Made by a program: the position numbers and the translations under genes | Source: Apium graveolens | Taxonomy: Eukaryota > Streptophyta > Magnoliopsida > Apiales > Apiaceae | Direction: 5' to 3' | DNA length: 64,000 nucleotides | Assembly: GCF_009905375.1 (NCBI RefSeq) | Contig: NC_133647.1 | Location: 130,302,673 to 130,366,672, forward strand | The notes under the pieces: generated by a model | The model's input: only the letters and a program-made list of their open reading frames with translations | The model's database searches: none | Told to the model about the DNA's origin: nothing | Shown here: one piece after another, positions 47,460-57,219 of the stretch | Layout of the letters: the number at the start of each line of letters is the position of its first letter | How positions within the stretch are numbered: the first letter of the stretch is position 1

Positions 47460-48142
47460 ACATCTATACGGTTGGATTGTTGAATTTTTTAAAAAAATAA
47501 TCGAAACACCAATTCAGGATTAAACACTAGTTAGATGTACAAGTGAAACTCATCTTTGACTGTTAAAATGGCAAACCAAATAAAATTATTTTGATATGAA
47601 ATTTCGGTTTTATCACTAATATATATATTAATTGAAATTCATAATGTTGCAATGTTGAAAAATATTTTTAAAATAATCGAAACACCAATTCAGGATTAAA
47701 CACTAGTTAGGTGTACAAGTCAAACTGATGCTTGACTGTTAAAATGATAAATCCAGTAAAATTATTTTGATATGTAATTTTGGTTATATCACTAATATAT
47801 ATATTTATTGAAATCCATACTGTTGGATCGTTGAAAAATAGTTTTAAAATAATCAAAACACCAATTCAGGATTAAACACTAGTTAGTTGTACAAGTCAAA
47901 CTGATATTTGACTGTTAAAATGGCAAACCAAATAAAATTATTTTGATATGAAATTTTGGTTATATCACTAATATATATCTATTGACATCTATACGGTTGG
48001 ATTGTTGAAAAATAATTTTTAAAATAATCGAAACACCAAGTCAGGATTAAACACTAGTTAGTTGTACTAGTCAAACTGATTTTTGACTGTTAAAATGACA
48101 AACCAAATAAAATTATTTTGATATGAAATTTTGGTTATATGA

Positions 48143-48191
<49 letters not shown>

Positions 48192-48330
48192 AAATCCATA
48201 CGGTTGGATCGTTGATTTTTTTTTTTAAAATAATCGAAACACTAATTCAGGATTAAACACTAGTTAGCTTTACAAGTCAAACTGCTGCTTGACTGCTAAA
48301 ATGAGAAATCAAATAAAATTAATCCAACTA
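47200..48330. repeat. Six tandem copies of a ~170-bp unit with AT runs
   Basis: The core word order ACGGTTGGAT, AAATAATCGAAACACCAA, TTCAGGATTAAACACTAG, GTCAAACTGATGCTTGACTG, AATAAAATTATTTTGATATG recurs six times (unit starts near 47245, 47460, 47640, 47810, 47980 and 48193). Spacers between units are (AT)n of very different lengths: long at 47414-47457 and 48146-48189, short in between. Confidence 0.85.
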
Positions 48331-48929
48331 TACAGACGTGAATATTCTAAAAAATAAAGTGTGTACGGGAAAAGTTAACTAAGTTAAATATTTAACTCTT
48401 AATTATTTATAAAAATTATAATTTAGGGGTTGAGTAATTAATTTCCACATATTCAGAATTGATAATGAACGATTTAACCGTACGGATACTGCAATGGTTA
48501 AAAAAATATTATAACCAAAAATCTTGATTATTTTAACACATATAAGACCCCTGCCTCTACTTTGGTTCCAAATCCTAATTTAGGTGTTTTTACTGCATTT
48601 ACAAAGATTCGGCATTTTTGAATTATTTATTAACAAATAATTTTATTTTGTTTTATTAAATTTTTGAACAATGATTTGGCTATAATTAACCTGATTAAAA
48701 AAAATTGATTTGATTATATATATTTATTTGTCCTTGAACTTTTTTAATAAATCATTTCTCTCTAAAAAATTGCAAGGCTTCAAAAAATTCACTTCAATAA
48801 ATAAAACCATTTCATAAAATTTACTTAAAAAATTTTCAAAATAAGGAGTTTAATAATAATATAAAAAATTGATATCACAGATAAATAAAAAAATCGTGCA
48901 CAAAAAAATACACAAAGCGTGTGTGTAGA

Positions 48930-49300
48930 GTGTGACTCAGTGAGAAAGCAGGTGGGTGGGATTAACATTAAACTCAAATCAAAATCTCAGCCGTTTATCT
49001 CACATGTAAAAACTATCTATTAAATCCCTCTCTCACTCACAAAAACCCTAACCTCATCCACTTTAGCCTCCGCCTTTTTTTCTTTCACACAGAAAATGGT
49101 CTGGGAGACCAGAGAGAGATTTATGAAGGCTGCCCGCAAGGGTTAGTGCAATGCTTTGGCCGTAGATACCATCGTCACCATGACTTACTAGAAGCATGAC
49201 AAAGGTTTAATAAAAAATGAGCGTTCCAGTCGAGTTCGCCGGAGATCTTCCTCTACAAAGCTTTCTAACCGGGTTTTAGATTTCAATTTCTGATATCGGT
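48930..49300 (+). other. Gene-like segment within the CACTA, possible captured 5' end
   Basis: AAAACCCTAACC (a telo-box) at about 49043 and a pyrimidine-rich leader precede the ATG at 49096 (MVWETRERFMKAARKG, then a stop). GC content rises compared with the rest of the element, and later CGAGTTCGCCGGAGATCTTCC looks coding-like. The layout of promoter motif, leader and first codons suggests a host gene 5' end picked up by the transposon. I cannot name the gene. Confidence 0.4.
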
Positions 49301-49486
49301 TCTAATTGTTTGTTTGTATTTTTAACATAAATAGATTGTACATGATATATGCTTTAATTTGTGATAGTAAACATTGAATTTGGTTGAGAAGTGCTCAGTC
49401 CGTTTTTTTCCCCGTAAAATGTTAATTTTAGTTTATTTTCGCCGGAATCAACAATTTGTTGATGATATGATGTTCTTCTGGTTATT

Positions 49487-49699
49487 TTGGATTGTATAAG
49501 TAGTTTAGAATTTTTTGGTATGCTAAAACAAATTGAAAAATGCTCACCGGAATTTTTTCCTATTTCTTCTAACTTTGGGCTTGATGAACAAGAAGAAGAT
49601 GGTGATAATGGTGTAGATGAGAGGAGCTTCTCTCCTGACCAAAGATTTTTGTGGGGAACTTACAAGAAAGGATGGGTGAACAACTCAAAATCGGACTGA
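49487..49699 (+). other. Short open frame in the CACTA, acidic C-terminus
   Basis: A 70-codon frame with an acidic centre (DEQEEDGDNGVDE) followed by FSPDQRFLWGTYKKG. Just upstream DNA is non-coding. It may be the end of the captured gene at 48930-49300 or chance. No function is assigned. Confidence 0.25.
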
Positions 49700-50331
49700 A
49701 AATTGTGTCCTAGGTCGAATTGGGGTTGCTGGAAAGTGACTGGAAAATATATACTTACGACGGTTGTTCATCACATATTCCGTCATAAGTTCGTCGTAAA
49801 TTGATTTATTATTTTATTAAAAATATGGGCCCAACCTTTGCTAAATTGCGACGAAATTTTAACTTGCAACGGAATTTTAACTTGCGACACAATTTTATCA
49901 TGTGACGAAAAAATGAACTTACTACTCGACCAAAAATGACGATTTTTTTCCATCGTAAATGACTCAATTACGACGGTTTCAGTTCAAAAAAACCGTCGTA
50001 AATGGCCCGATTTCTTGTAGTGTAATTAATTAGTGATATATTTTAAATTAAGTATGTATTTTGAGGGGTCAAAGAATTGTAAATTCATTTTATATCAAAT
50101 ATAATTTATGTAGTGCTAACGTGAAAATGTACATGCTTAGCAGAAAGAGGTTATTTAATTATATATTTGTTTCTTAATTTGCTTTGCTTTGACCTGTAGT
50201 AGCTAATTATTAAAGTAATATCTTTATGTTAAAGTTTTTACTAGATCATCAGAGTACATGACTTTTGAATTTTAAAATTGAGTGATGTATCCCATCGTTA
50301 TACATTTTGTGCTGTAATAAGTAGATTATTT

Positions 50332-50984
50332 TGTAACACCGCAGTCCCAAAATCCCACATCGAGAAAATTTGGGACTTCTGTTCAGTTTATAAGGAAAAT
50401 TACTATTACTGTGTGCACCAACAAATCATGATCTTTTAGGGGCCTGTGGTGGGCTTGTCGTAACCCAAGTTGGTTGCACACGAGACAGTATGTTTCGGTT
50501 TATTTCAGATTCGTAATCGGGACTTGACCCAATTTTCGAAAAAGACTCGGAATTTAAACCGGGTTGTCACATATGGTATTAGAGCCGACTCTCGAAAGCT
50601 TGATTTGTAAAGTTGCCGGAGGTGGGGACACGAAGGCTGGTGGTATTATCCCACAATGGCAAGAGGTCCGGAGGTGGGGACACGAAACCAGCCGGTATTA
50701 TCCCATAATGACTAGAGAGGAACGATCCGGACCTATGGACTGTCTGTTCAGGCCTGACGAGAACGTCAAGAGTTTAAGTGGGGGAGTTTGTAACACCCCA
50801 GTCCCACATCGAGGAGATTTGGGACTTCTGTTCAGTTTATAAGGCAAAGTACTACTACTTTGTGCACCAACAAATCATGATCTTTTGGGGGCCTGTGGTG
50901 GGCTTGTCGTAACCCAAGTTGGCTGCAGTTGGGACATCATGCTTCGGTTTATTTCGGACTCGTAATCAGGACTTGACCCGATTC
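50332..50984 (+). mobile_element. TRIM (miniature LTR element), 3' LTR truncated
   Basis: 5' LTR 50332-50571 starts TGTAACACCGCAGTCCC and ends GTTGTCACA. It is followed by a methionine-tRNA primer site TGGTATTAGAGCC (50574-50586), about 200 bp of non-coding centre with two copies of GGAGGTGGGGACACGAA, the purine tract AAGTGGGGGAG, and a 3' LTR from 50789. The 3' LTR breaks off at GACTTGACCCGATTC (50984), lacking about the last 50 bp, and array-type DNA resumes at once. There is no coding capacity, as is normal for TRIMs. Confidence 0.85.
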
Positions 50985-53621
50985 ATAATCAAACATTATG
51001 AATAATGTTTGATTACCAAATAAACCGTGTCTTGTATTCTTTATAATGCAACTAAAATTATGTTCAAATATTCGTGTTTAAAGTAATATTTTTAAGTTGA
51101 AATATCTTCTAAAAGATTATATATGAAATCAAATATTAATGATATTGAATGTAAAAATTTTATAAGACATCTTTGGAAGAAAGTTGCCATAATTAAAGGA
51201 TGCATATTACATAAAAGCTAATAACAACCAAATAGAGAGAAAATAAAATTCATCCATTTTCCCGTAAACTAATAATATTTTTTATAACACAAACAACATA
51301 TTGGTTACTTTTTATGTTGACATGGACATGTGGGTTAGCTTAATGTTGACATGAAAAGAGATAACCACCAATTCATGTAGTCAATTTTGTGTGTATCATA
51401 AAATAAATAAAATTTAAATTTGAATTAGAATTTATGTATACAGATTGATGAAAATAACTATCTATATGTGCACATACACATATAGGTGTTAGTTTACTTT
51501 ATTTAGCTTAAAGCGCTTATTTTGTTAAATGGAGAAAAATATAAAAAAAATAAAAGAAGGATAAAAGGACAATTGAAGCATATTGAAAAAAATAAAGAGG
51601 AGAAATGGTACAAAATGTATAATATTATTTTTTGATATATCTTCAAATTTATTACCATATTCATAATTGGGCAAATATGTGTGTGTTTTAGTTTTATAAC
51701 GATAAAGAACATGTTAAATTATTTGTTTCCATATATATTAATGTAGATTAAAAAACTAATCAATTTTTGGATAACCATGTACACATAATTAATATTCCAA
51801 TAATAAGACCTAGCTTGGTCCAATAAAGGGGCCCAATTACTGGGCCTAATTAATTATTTATTAATTATATAATTAATTAAAGGAACCTAAAAAATATATT
51901 CGAATAAGGACCTACATCTGAAACAATTAGCCTCTAAGTAAACTACGGGCCTAAGGAGTCATATTTAGAACTCTAAACTTCAATACGAGACATTTTCCCA
52001 CCAAGTCATCTAATGCTAACTTAATTCTTAGCCCATAACCACTACACCATATGTAACCTATTATAACGAGTTTTTTTTAGTGTAAGGAAGCTAAAATGTG
52101 ATTATAGATGCCTCAAAAAAAATTATCTATTTGTGGTTGCACTTTTTTTATTGTAACTGCTGGTATTCTTTAGTATAACCATAGAGAAAATGAGACATTT
52201 ACCGTTACACTATCAATGATGTTACCATTGGTCTTAATAAAGGGTAACTAAAAACTAAAATTTTAGGCGGCTAATTAATTGACACAGCGGGGAATGAAAT
52301 TAATTAAAAAACACATGGCGGGGGTTGGAAATTTATTAAAACTTTACTTTTGTCCTAAAACTAATAAACTTTCATATTTCACATTGTTTCCCACCCTCAA
52401 ATTTCAATCTCTCTAACACATTTATTCCCCCTCTCTCACTGTCAAATTTCTTCTCTCACAATCGATTGGGTCCGAAGCCGGTGTCTGAGTTCAACTAATT
52501 CAAGCTGGTGTCTGAGTTCAATCTTGTCAACAAGGTGGTGTTTGAGTTCAATGGTGTTCAAATTCGATTTGGGCTTCTTGTTTACAACTGAGTCTTTTTG
52601 TTCACAATACGGTCTTTTTCTTTTATAATCGGGTTTCTGACTTAGGGTTTCTTCTCCAATCGTCTTTCTGACTTAGGGTTTCTTTTAAAGTTATTTTTCT
52701 AAATTATGCCTTTAGATTAGGGTTTTTTGTGTTTATTTATTTATTTACATTTATATATTTAATTATTTTTATCTTTGAATTGGGCCTTTGAATTGCATGT
52801 GATAACTTGTACTTGAATTGTGTATTTTTATTTTTAAAAGTCTATAATTGCATGTGAATTGGTGTCCTTAAAACAAATTCATTTGTGCTTGATCAAAATG
52901 AATTTTGATTAAGTACAAATAGATTATATTGGTTTAAGATGGACGAAATGAAGTTTAAGATTTCTGTTTCTATAACTACTAGCGTTCTCCATTAACTATT
53001 TGCATGTTATATTTGTTTACAATCGTACATAGATATTTTTTTGTGAACTGATATTTTGTACGCATTACTTTTCATGTCATTTGTTTTATATTTTTTGATG
53101 AAGATCTCGAGTTCAGATTTTACATAACATGAATGATACGTAGGAGAGTTGATTAATATTTGAGATATCTTGTGCATATATCTATGTTTAGATGATTTTA
53201 AAATTATAGTATGTACTGTGAGACGTATGTTTTGTTTCTCAGTGCTTATAAATTTAAATTTAGTGTGATTTTAAGATAGTCCAAGAAATTATGGTAGAAT
53301 ATATGTTGTTGTGTAATGATATGCTACTATAATATTAATCATATGAAATTAAACAAAACACGAGTGTGTGAGGCTTGCTAAAACGCATGTTAGCCCTGCT
53401 AAAACGCAGTTAGTGGAATAAAAACAACTTTAATTTATTTAGGTGTGTGTAATGATTATATCTTTAGTTAGTTAATATACACAGAGTTATGGCTAAATGA
53501 AATAGACTTAACGATTAAAAAATAGTTAATGTGTAATTTATATCAAGTAGAACCAATGGCTAATTGTATAATGTTGAACAATAGTAGTGTGACATAGGAA
53601 GGTATAACTTGGTGGAATATT
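50985..53621. other. Right-hand composite: non-coding DNA and CACTA leader
   Basis: 50990-52077 matches 13370-14400 of unit 1. From 52078 a TTTTTTTTAGTGTAA word and then TATAACCATAG-type subterminal words mark the CACTA start. 52290-52460 is the single-copy promoter block, then the leader follows. The transposase ATG seen in the other copies reads GTG here (about 53589), so this copy has no start. No genes. Confidence 0.6.
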
Positions 53622-54114
53622 CATAACGTGAAAAACCGGAATAGACATCGGTTATTAGCCGATGTAAAAAAATGCCTGTTGTTTTTTATTAGCATAGACA
53701 TCACTTTTTATATTTTCAGTGATGTGTATTATTCACATATTCAACTAGCCAAAAATTACCAATCGCAAACCAATCACAAACCAAACCAATCGCAAACCAA
53801 AACTATCAAAACTGAAATTGACTAATTGCAAACCAAAACTGAAATACTAAAAGCTTTTTAGCTATATATCTAGCACCAAACAAGCACGGAAATGCAACAA
53901 AAGTTATATAATAAATTGAAAATCATCCAACAAAAGTTATAACAATCATTTAAACAAGTCAGACCGAATATCCACAATTCATGATCTGTCATAACTAGTC
54001 TAATTACGCATGTCATTTCCAGCAAAGCGTGGTACTAGCGTGGTAGCAGAGTACTTAAGCAGATTATAAGACCAACCAAACGAACGAACGACCAACTAGA
54101 TGACAGTGTACTGA
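53622..54114. other. Left subterminal region of the 7-kb CACTA
   Basis: Terminal repeat, then paired CATCGG/CCGATG words (53648-53665), AGACATCAC near 53696, and four near-copies of AATCGCAAACCAA at 53758-53845. Such repeated words near the ends are where CACTA transposase-complex proteins usually bind. Confidence 0.55.
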
Positions 54115-57100
54115 TCAAACTAAATATTGTTCCCTGGTAACATGAATACTAAAAAACTCTTGGACATATTGAAGAGTCTCTAATCGCACTTCATCAAGTT
54201 CCTCCCTTGTATAGCAGTTTTGAGTCTTAGCTGCCCACTGTGAAATTTACAGAGTGTAAAAACAGCGAATTAGCATACTATACTATAAATATAAATATGC
54301 CTTGATAAATGTACATTTATTCTAGGTGTTTGCAGATTGCGCTAAATGTACATTTATTACCTTGGTAATAAATTTCATTTCTTTATCTTCGAATATGTCT
54401 TTCATGTAATGCATGACAAGTACCAACACTCGGTTGTTTCGGGGATCCCTAATCCAATAAAAAATTAACAATTAATCAATCCAAAAAAAAAAATTACAAA
54501 AAAACCATACTACAGTCAAATGTGCACAAATGAATACTTACGCTAAGGTTCTTAATCTTGGGGTTTTTGTTTACCAATCCTTTCTGAGCATTATAAGATC
54601 TCACCGCTCTGTACAGAGTAAACATGCAGTATACATAAATAAAAAATTCTAAAAAAAATAGACAGCAAATATATGTAAAAAAAAGTTCAATTAACACTAC
54701 CGTATTAATGATGCTTCCAATTTTGGAAAATTTATCGGATGGGCCAAGGGGTTGAGAATGAAGATTTCCGATTCCCAAATCATAATCAAAATCCAGTGAT
54801 AATTATTTAATGTTAAATAAATAAACAAGAAATTATAAAATTTAAAGACAGTTTATAATTTTTTATAATTTTGCAAACGCTAAAACTTACTTCTCATTAT
54901 GAGGCATGAGGAATATGCGAGAATCTCCTGTAATCATCTGTTCGACAATATAAGCTTCAAAATCGTCATTGAGCTTAAAAGTGGCCGATGGATCAACAAA
55001 TGCATACATGTCGGATAGTTTTCTCTTACGAACCTCGGTATACAAATACCTACAAATAAAAATAAAACATTCTCCATAATTTTTTCTCACGAAAAAATAA
55101 AATAAAACAATATTAATGAATTGAAAAGGAAAAATAAGAAGGAAAAAATATATACGCCATATATGTAGATATTATGCCCTGACCAATCATTTTAAACTCC
55201 AACAAGGCCATAACATTCTCGTGCAATAAAAAAAGGACTTTTTCGACTCAAAACACCTCAGCACCACACGGTATTTATATCGAGTCTCCACTTTCTTTTA
55301 ATATAACCATGGCATGTCTGTACAACAACATAAACCTTCGAGGAACATTGTCAGTAGGTTTCACACTCTTCATCTCAGCCGACAGTTTCTGATACGCATT
55401 GACAATCTTTGTTTTCCTTGGCTTCACTTTCTTCTTTTTCTATAAACAAATAAACAAGTATTCCATAAACCTTAATAGTTTTTAGAAAATGCATTTATAA
55501 TTCTCTAATTTTTAAGAAAATTCCTCAACAGTGGGGGGACTGAAGATGATCAAATTTTTAGGCCATGCTACAAGGGAGCCAACCGCTTGGCGGACTGTCT
55601 CTATTTCACCAGCTATTGGTACCGGAACTAAGGCGTCTTCCTTGATGGTTCCGTCTACCTGGACACGAGCATATCCGGGCTCAAGAGGCACTCTGTGTAC
55701 TAACGTAGACATTCCATCCTCGGAGAATACCATAACAAAAGCTACCTTGTTTTCAATTACATCCACTACCAGCTCGCACTTTCGCGGATCCTAAATTACA
55801 TTTATAAGCATTGTCAAATAATAAGTCTGGAAATAACTGCAAAAATATTGAGAGATATACGTACAATACTATCTTACCTTTTTCCCAGGCGGAGGGTCAA
55901 AATGATTAATGTCCACACAGTCATCACCATTACCATTATTGTTTTCAACCATCAATTCACGTACAGCAGTAAGTGTACTTTTGCTTCATTTCAGCAACTC
56001 CTTCTTTTTCTTCTACTCGACAACTTGCCTTATCAGACAACATCGGTGAGTGGAGTTTGGCTACACTAGCCATTTCCTTCATCGCATTCTTCAGCTCAGC
56101 AATCTGCAACATAAGATCATCATTTCTTTTCTCAAAGTCATTCTTTGTTTGTTCAAACTCTTCTTTGCTCACTCTCCTCTTCTTGTCTTTCCCTTTCGGT
56201 AAATTAAAGTACGTCGATGGATTTACAAAGCTTCCAACTCCTTGAACTCTACCAGAATGTTCAGGAGTTTCCAGTGCAACAGAAAGCACATCCTCGCTTC
56301 CAGACGGTACAAACTCACCCTTGCGTTTCTTTTCAAGTAGTTCATCTTGTTAAAATTAAACAAATTAAACAGGAATGCAATTAAAACTAAATTTAAAAAT
56401 GCAATTAAATTGGAAAGAAGTGCACATAAAATTAAAATTAAAGCAATTAAATTAAAAAGCAGTGCAAGTAAATTAAATAGAAGTGCAATTAAAATTAAAA
56501 AGAAGTGCACATAAAATTCAAAAGAAGTGCAATTAAAATTAAAACTGCAACTAAATTTTTAAATACAATTAAATTGAAAACAGATGCAATTAAAAATGCA
56601 ATTAAATTGAAAGGTAGTACAATAAAATTTAAAACTGCATATGAATTTTAAAATGCAATTAAATTGAAAAACGGTGCAACTAAAATATAAAGAAGTTCAA
56701 TTAAATCTGGAACTTACAATGTTTTCAAATGTCTTAGCCAACTCTTCATCAATAACTCCATCTGGTGGCGTACAGGCTTTTTTCCACAAAATTGCTCGAT
56801 CAGGTTATTCTTCAGGGGCCAGCCGCCCTGCTTTGATCTGTTAAAAAATGAAGAAATAAAAATGTTTAAAAAAATAAGTGCAATACTATACTAAATTTCG
56901 GAGATAGCAAGAAACCCGTACCTCATCTTCCTCCAAACCAATATATTCTTTCCTTGAGGTTCTGTGTGGATATTTTCGCTCGCTAACTCGCTCGTTTTGC
57001 ACTTTACTAATCTTCTGCACACAAGATATATTAAATTCAACACTAATTCAAATATGCCACGATAAACATGAAAGATATAAATATGAAAGATATACCTCCC

Positions 57101-57219
57101 AGCTTTTACTGGTCCTCACAGCCACAAATATTCTCCAACAGTCCTTGTCAACATACGCATAATTTGGAGGGGGCTTGCTTAGCTTCTTCTTTCCAATATA
57201 CGGCTTCAAAAATTCCTTA
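54115..57219 (-). pseudogene. Second CACTA gene: Transposase_24-like, DUF8039, Ulp1-like
   Basis: Exons on the minus strand, in order: 57219-57097 (LKPYIGKKKLSKPPPNYAYV, CWRIFVAVRTSKSWE); 57015-56922 (KYPHRTSRKEYIGLEEDE); 56837-56718 (PDRAILWKKACTPPDG, one stop); about 56352-55960 (GEFVPSGSEDVLSVALETPE, GRVQGVGSFV, then a coiled coil); about 55792-55510 (DUF8039-like, ending VGSLVAWPKNLIIF); 55440-55160 (two stops); 55051-54891 (LYTEVRKRKLSDMYAFVDPS); an Ulp1-like HWILIMIWES stretch near 54798; 54448-54361 (VMHYMKDIFEDKEMKFITK); and 54237-54115 (WAAKTQNCYTREELDEVR). Most exons keep GT/AG borders. C48/Ulp1 peptidases normally cut SUMO; the catalytic Cys is not seen here. The N-terminus is replaced by the TNP2 end. 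Confidence 0.72.
56355..56700. repeat. AT-rich imperfect repeat in an intron, ~20-bp period
   Basis: Variants of GTGCAATTAAATTAAAAAG recur about 15 times between two exons of the minus-strand gene. No coding use is likely. Confidence 0.7.

Larger units (their letters stand above)
46517..50022. mobile_element. Non-autonomous CACTA element (3,506 bp)
   Basis: Left end CACTACAACAAAATAGG; right end CGATTTCTTGTAGTG. The two ends are inverted copies for about 30 bp. The target duplication is TAA on both sides (46514-46516 and 50023-50025), the 3-bp size expected for CACTA. Subterminal words ACGACGGAAA and CGTCGTAA repeat in both orientations at both ends (46533-46995 and 49755-50000). No transposase is encoded, so movement would need enzyme supplied elsewhere. 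Inside are a six-copy tandem repeat and a gene-like segment. Confidence 0.92.

Noticed and set aside
47200..48330. Possible CRISPR-like array because of regular repeats and spacers
   Set aside because: Repeats are long (about 170 bp), spacers are (AT)n, and the setting is a plant CACTA element.
50564..50842. 92-codon plus-strand frame
   Set aside because: Spans the primer site, centre and LTR start of a TRIM; TRIMs do not encode proteins.
55531..55794. 87-codon plus-strand frame
   Set aside because: Antisense to the DUF8039-like exon, whose minus-strand reading has family words such as VGSLVAWPKNL.
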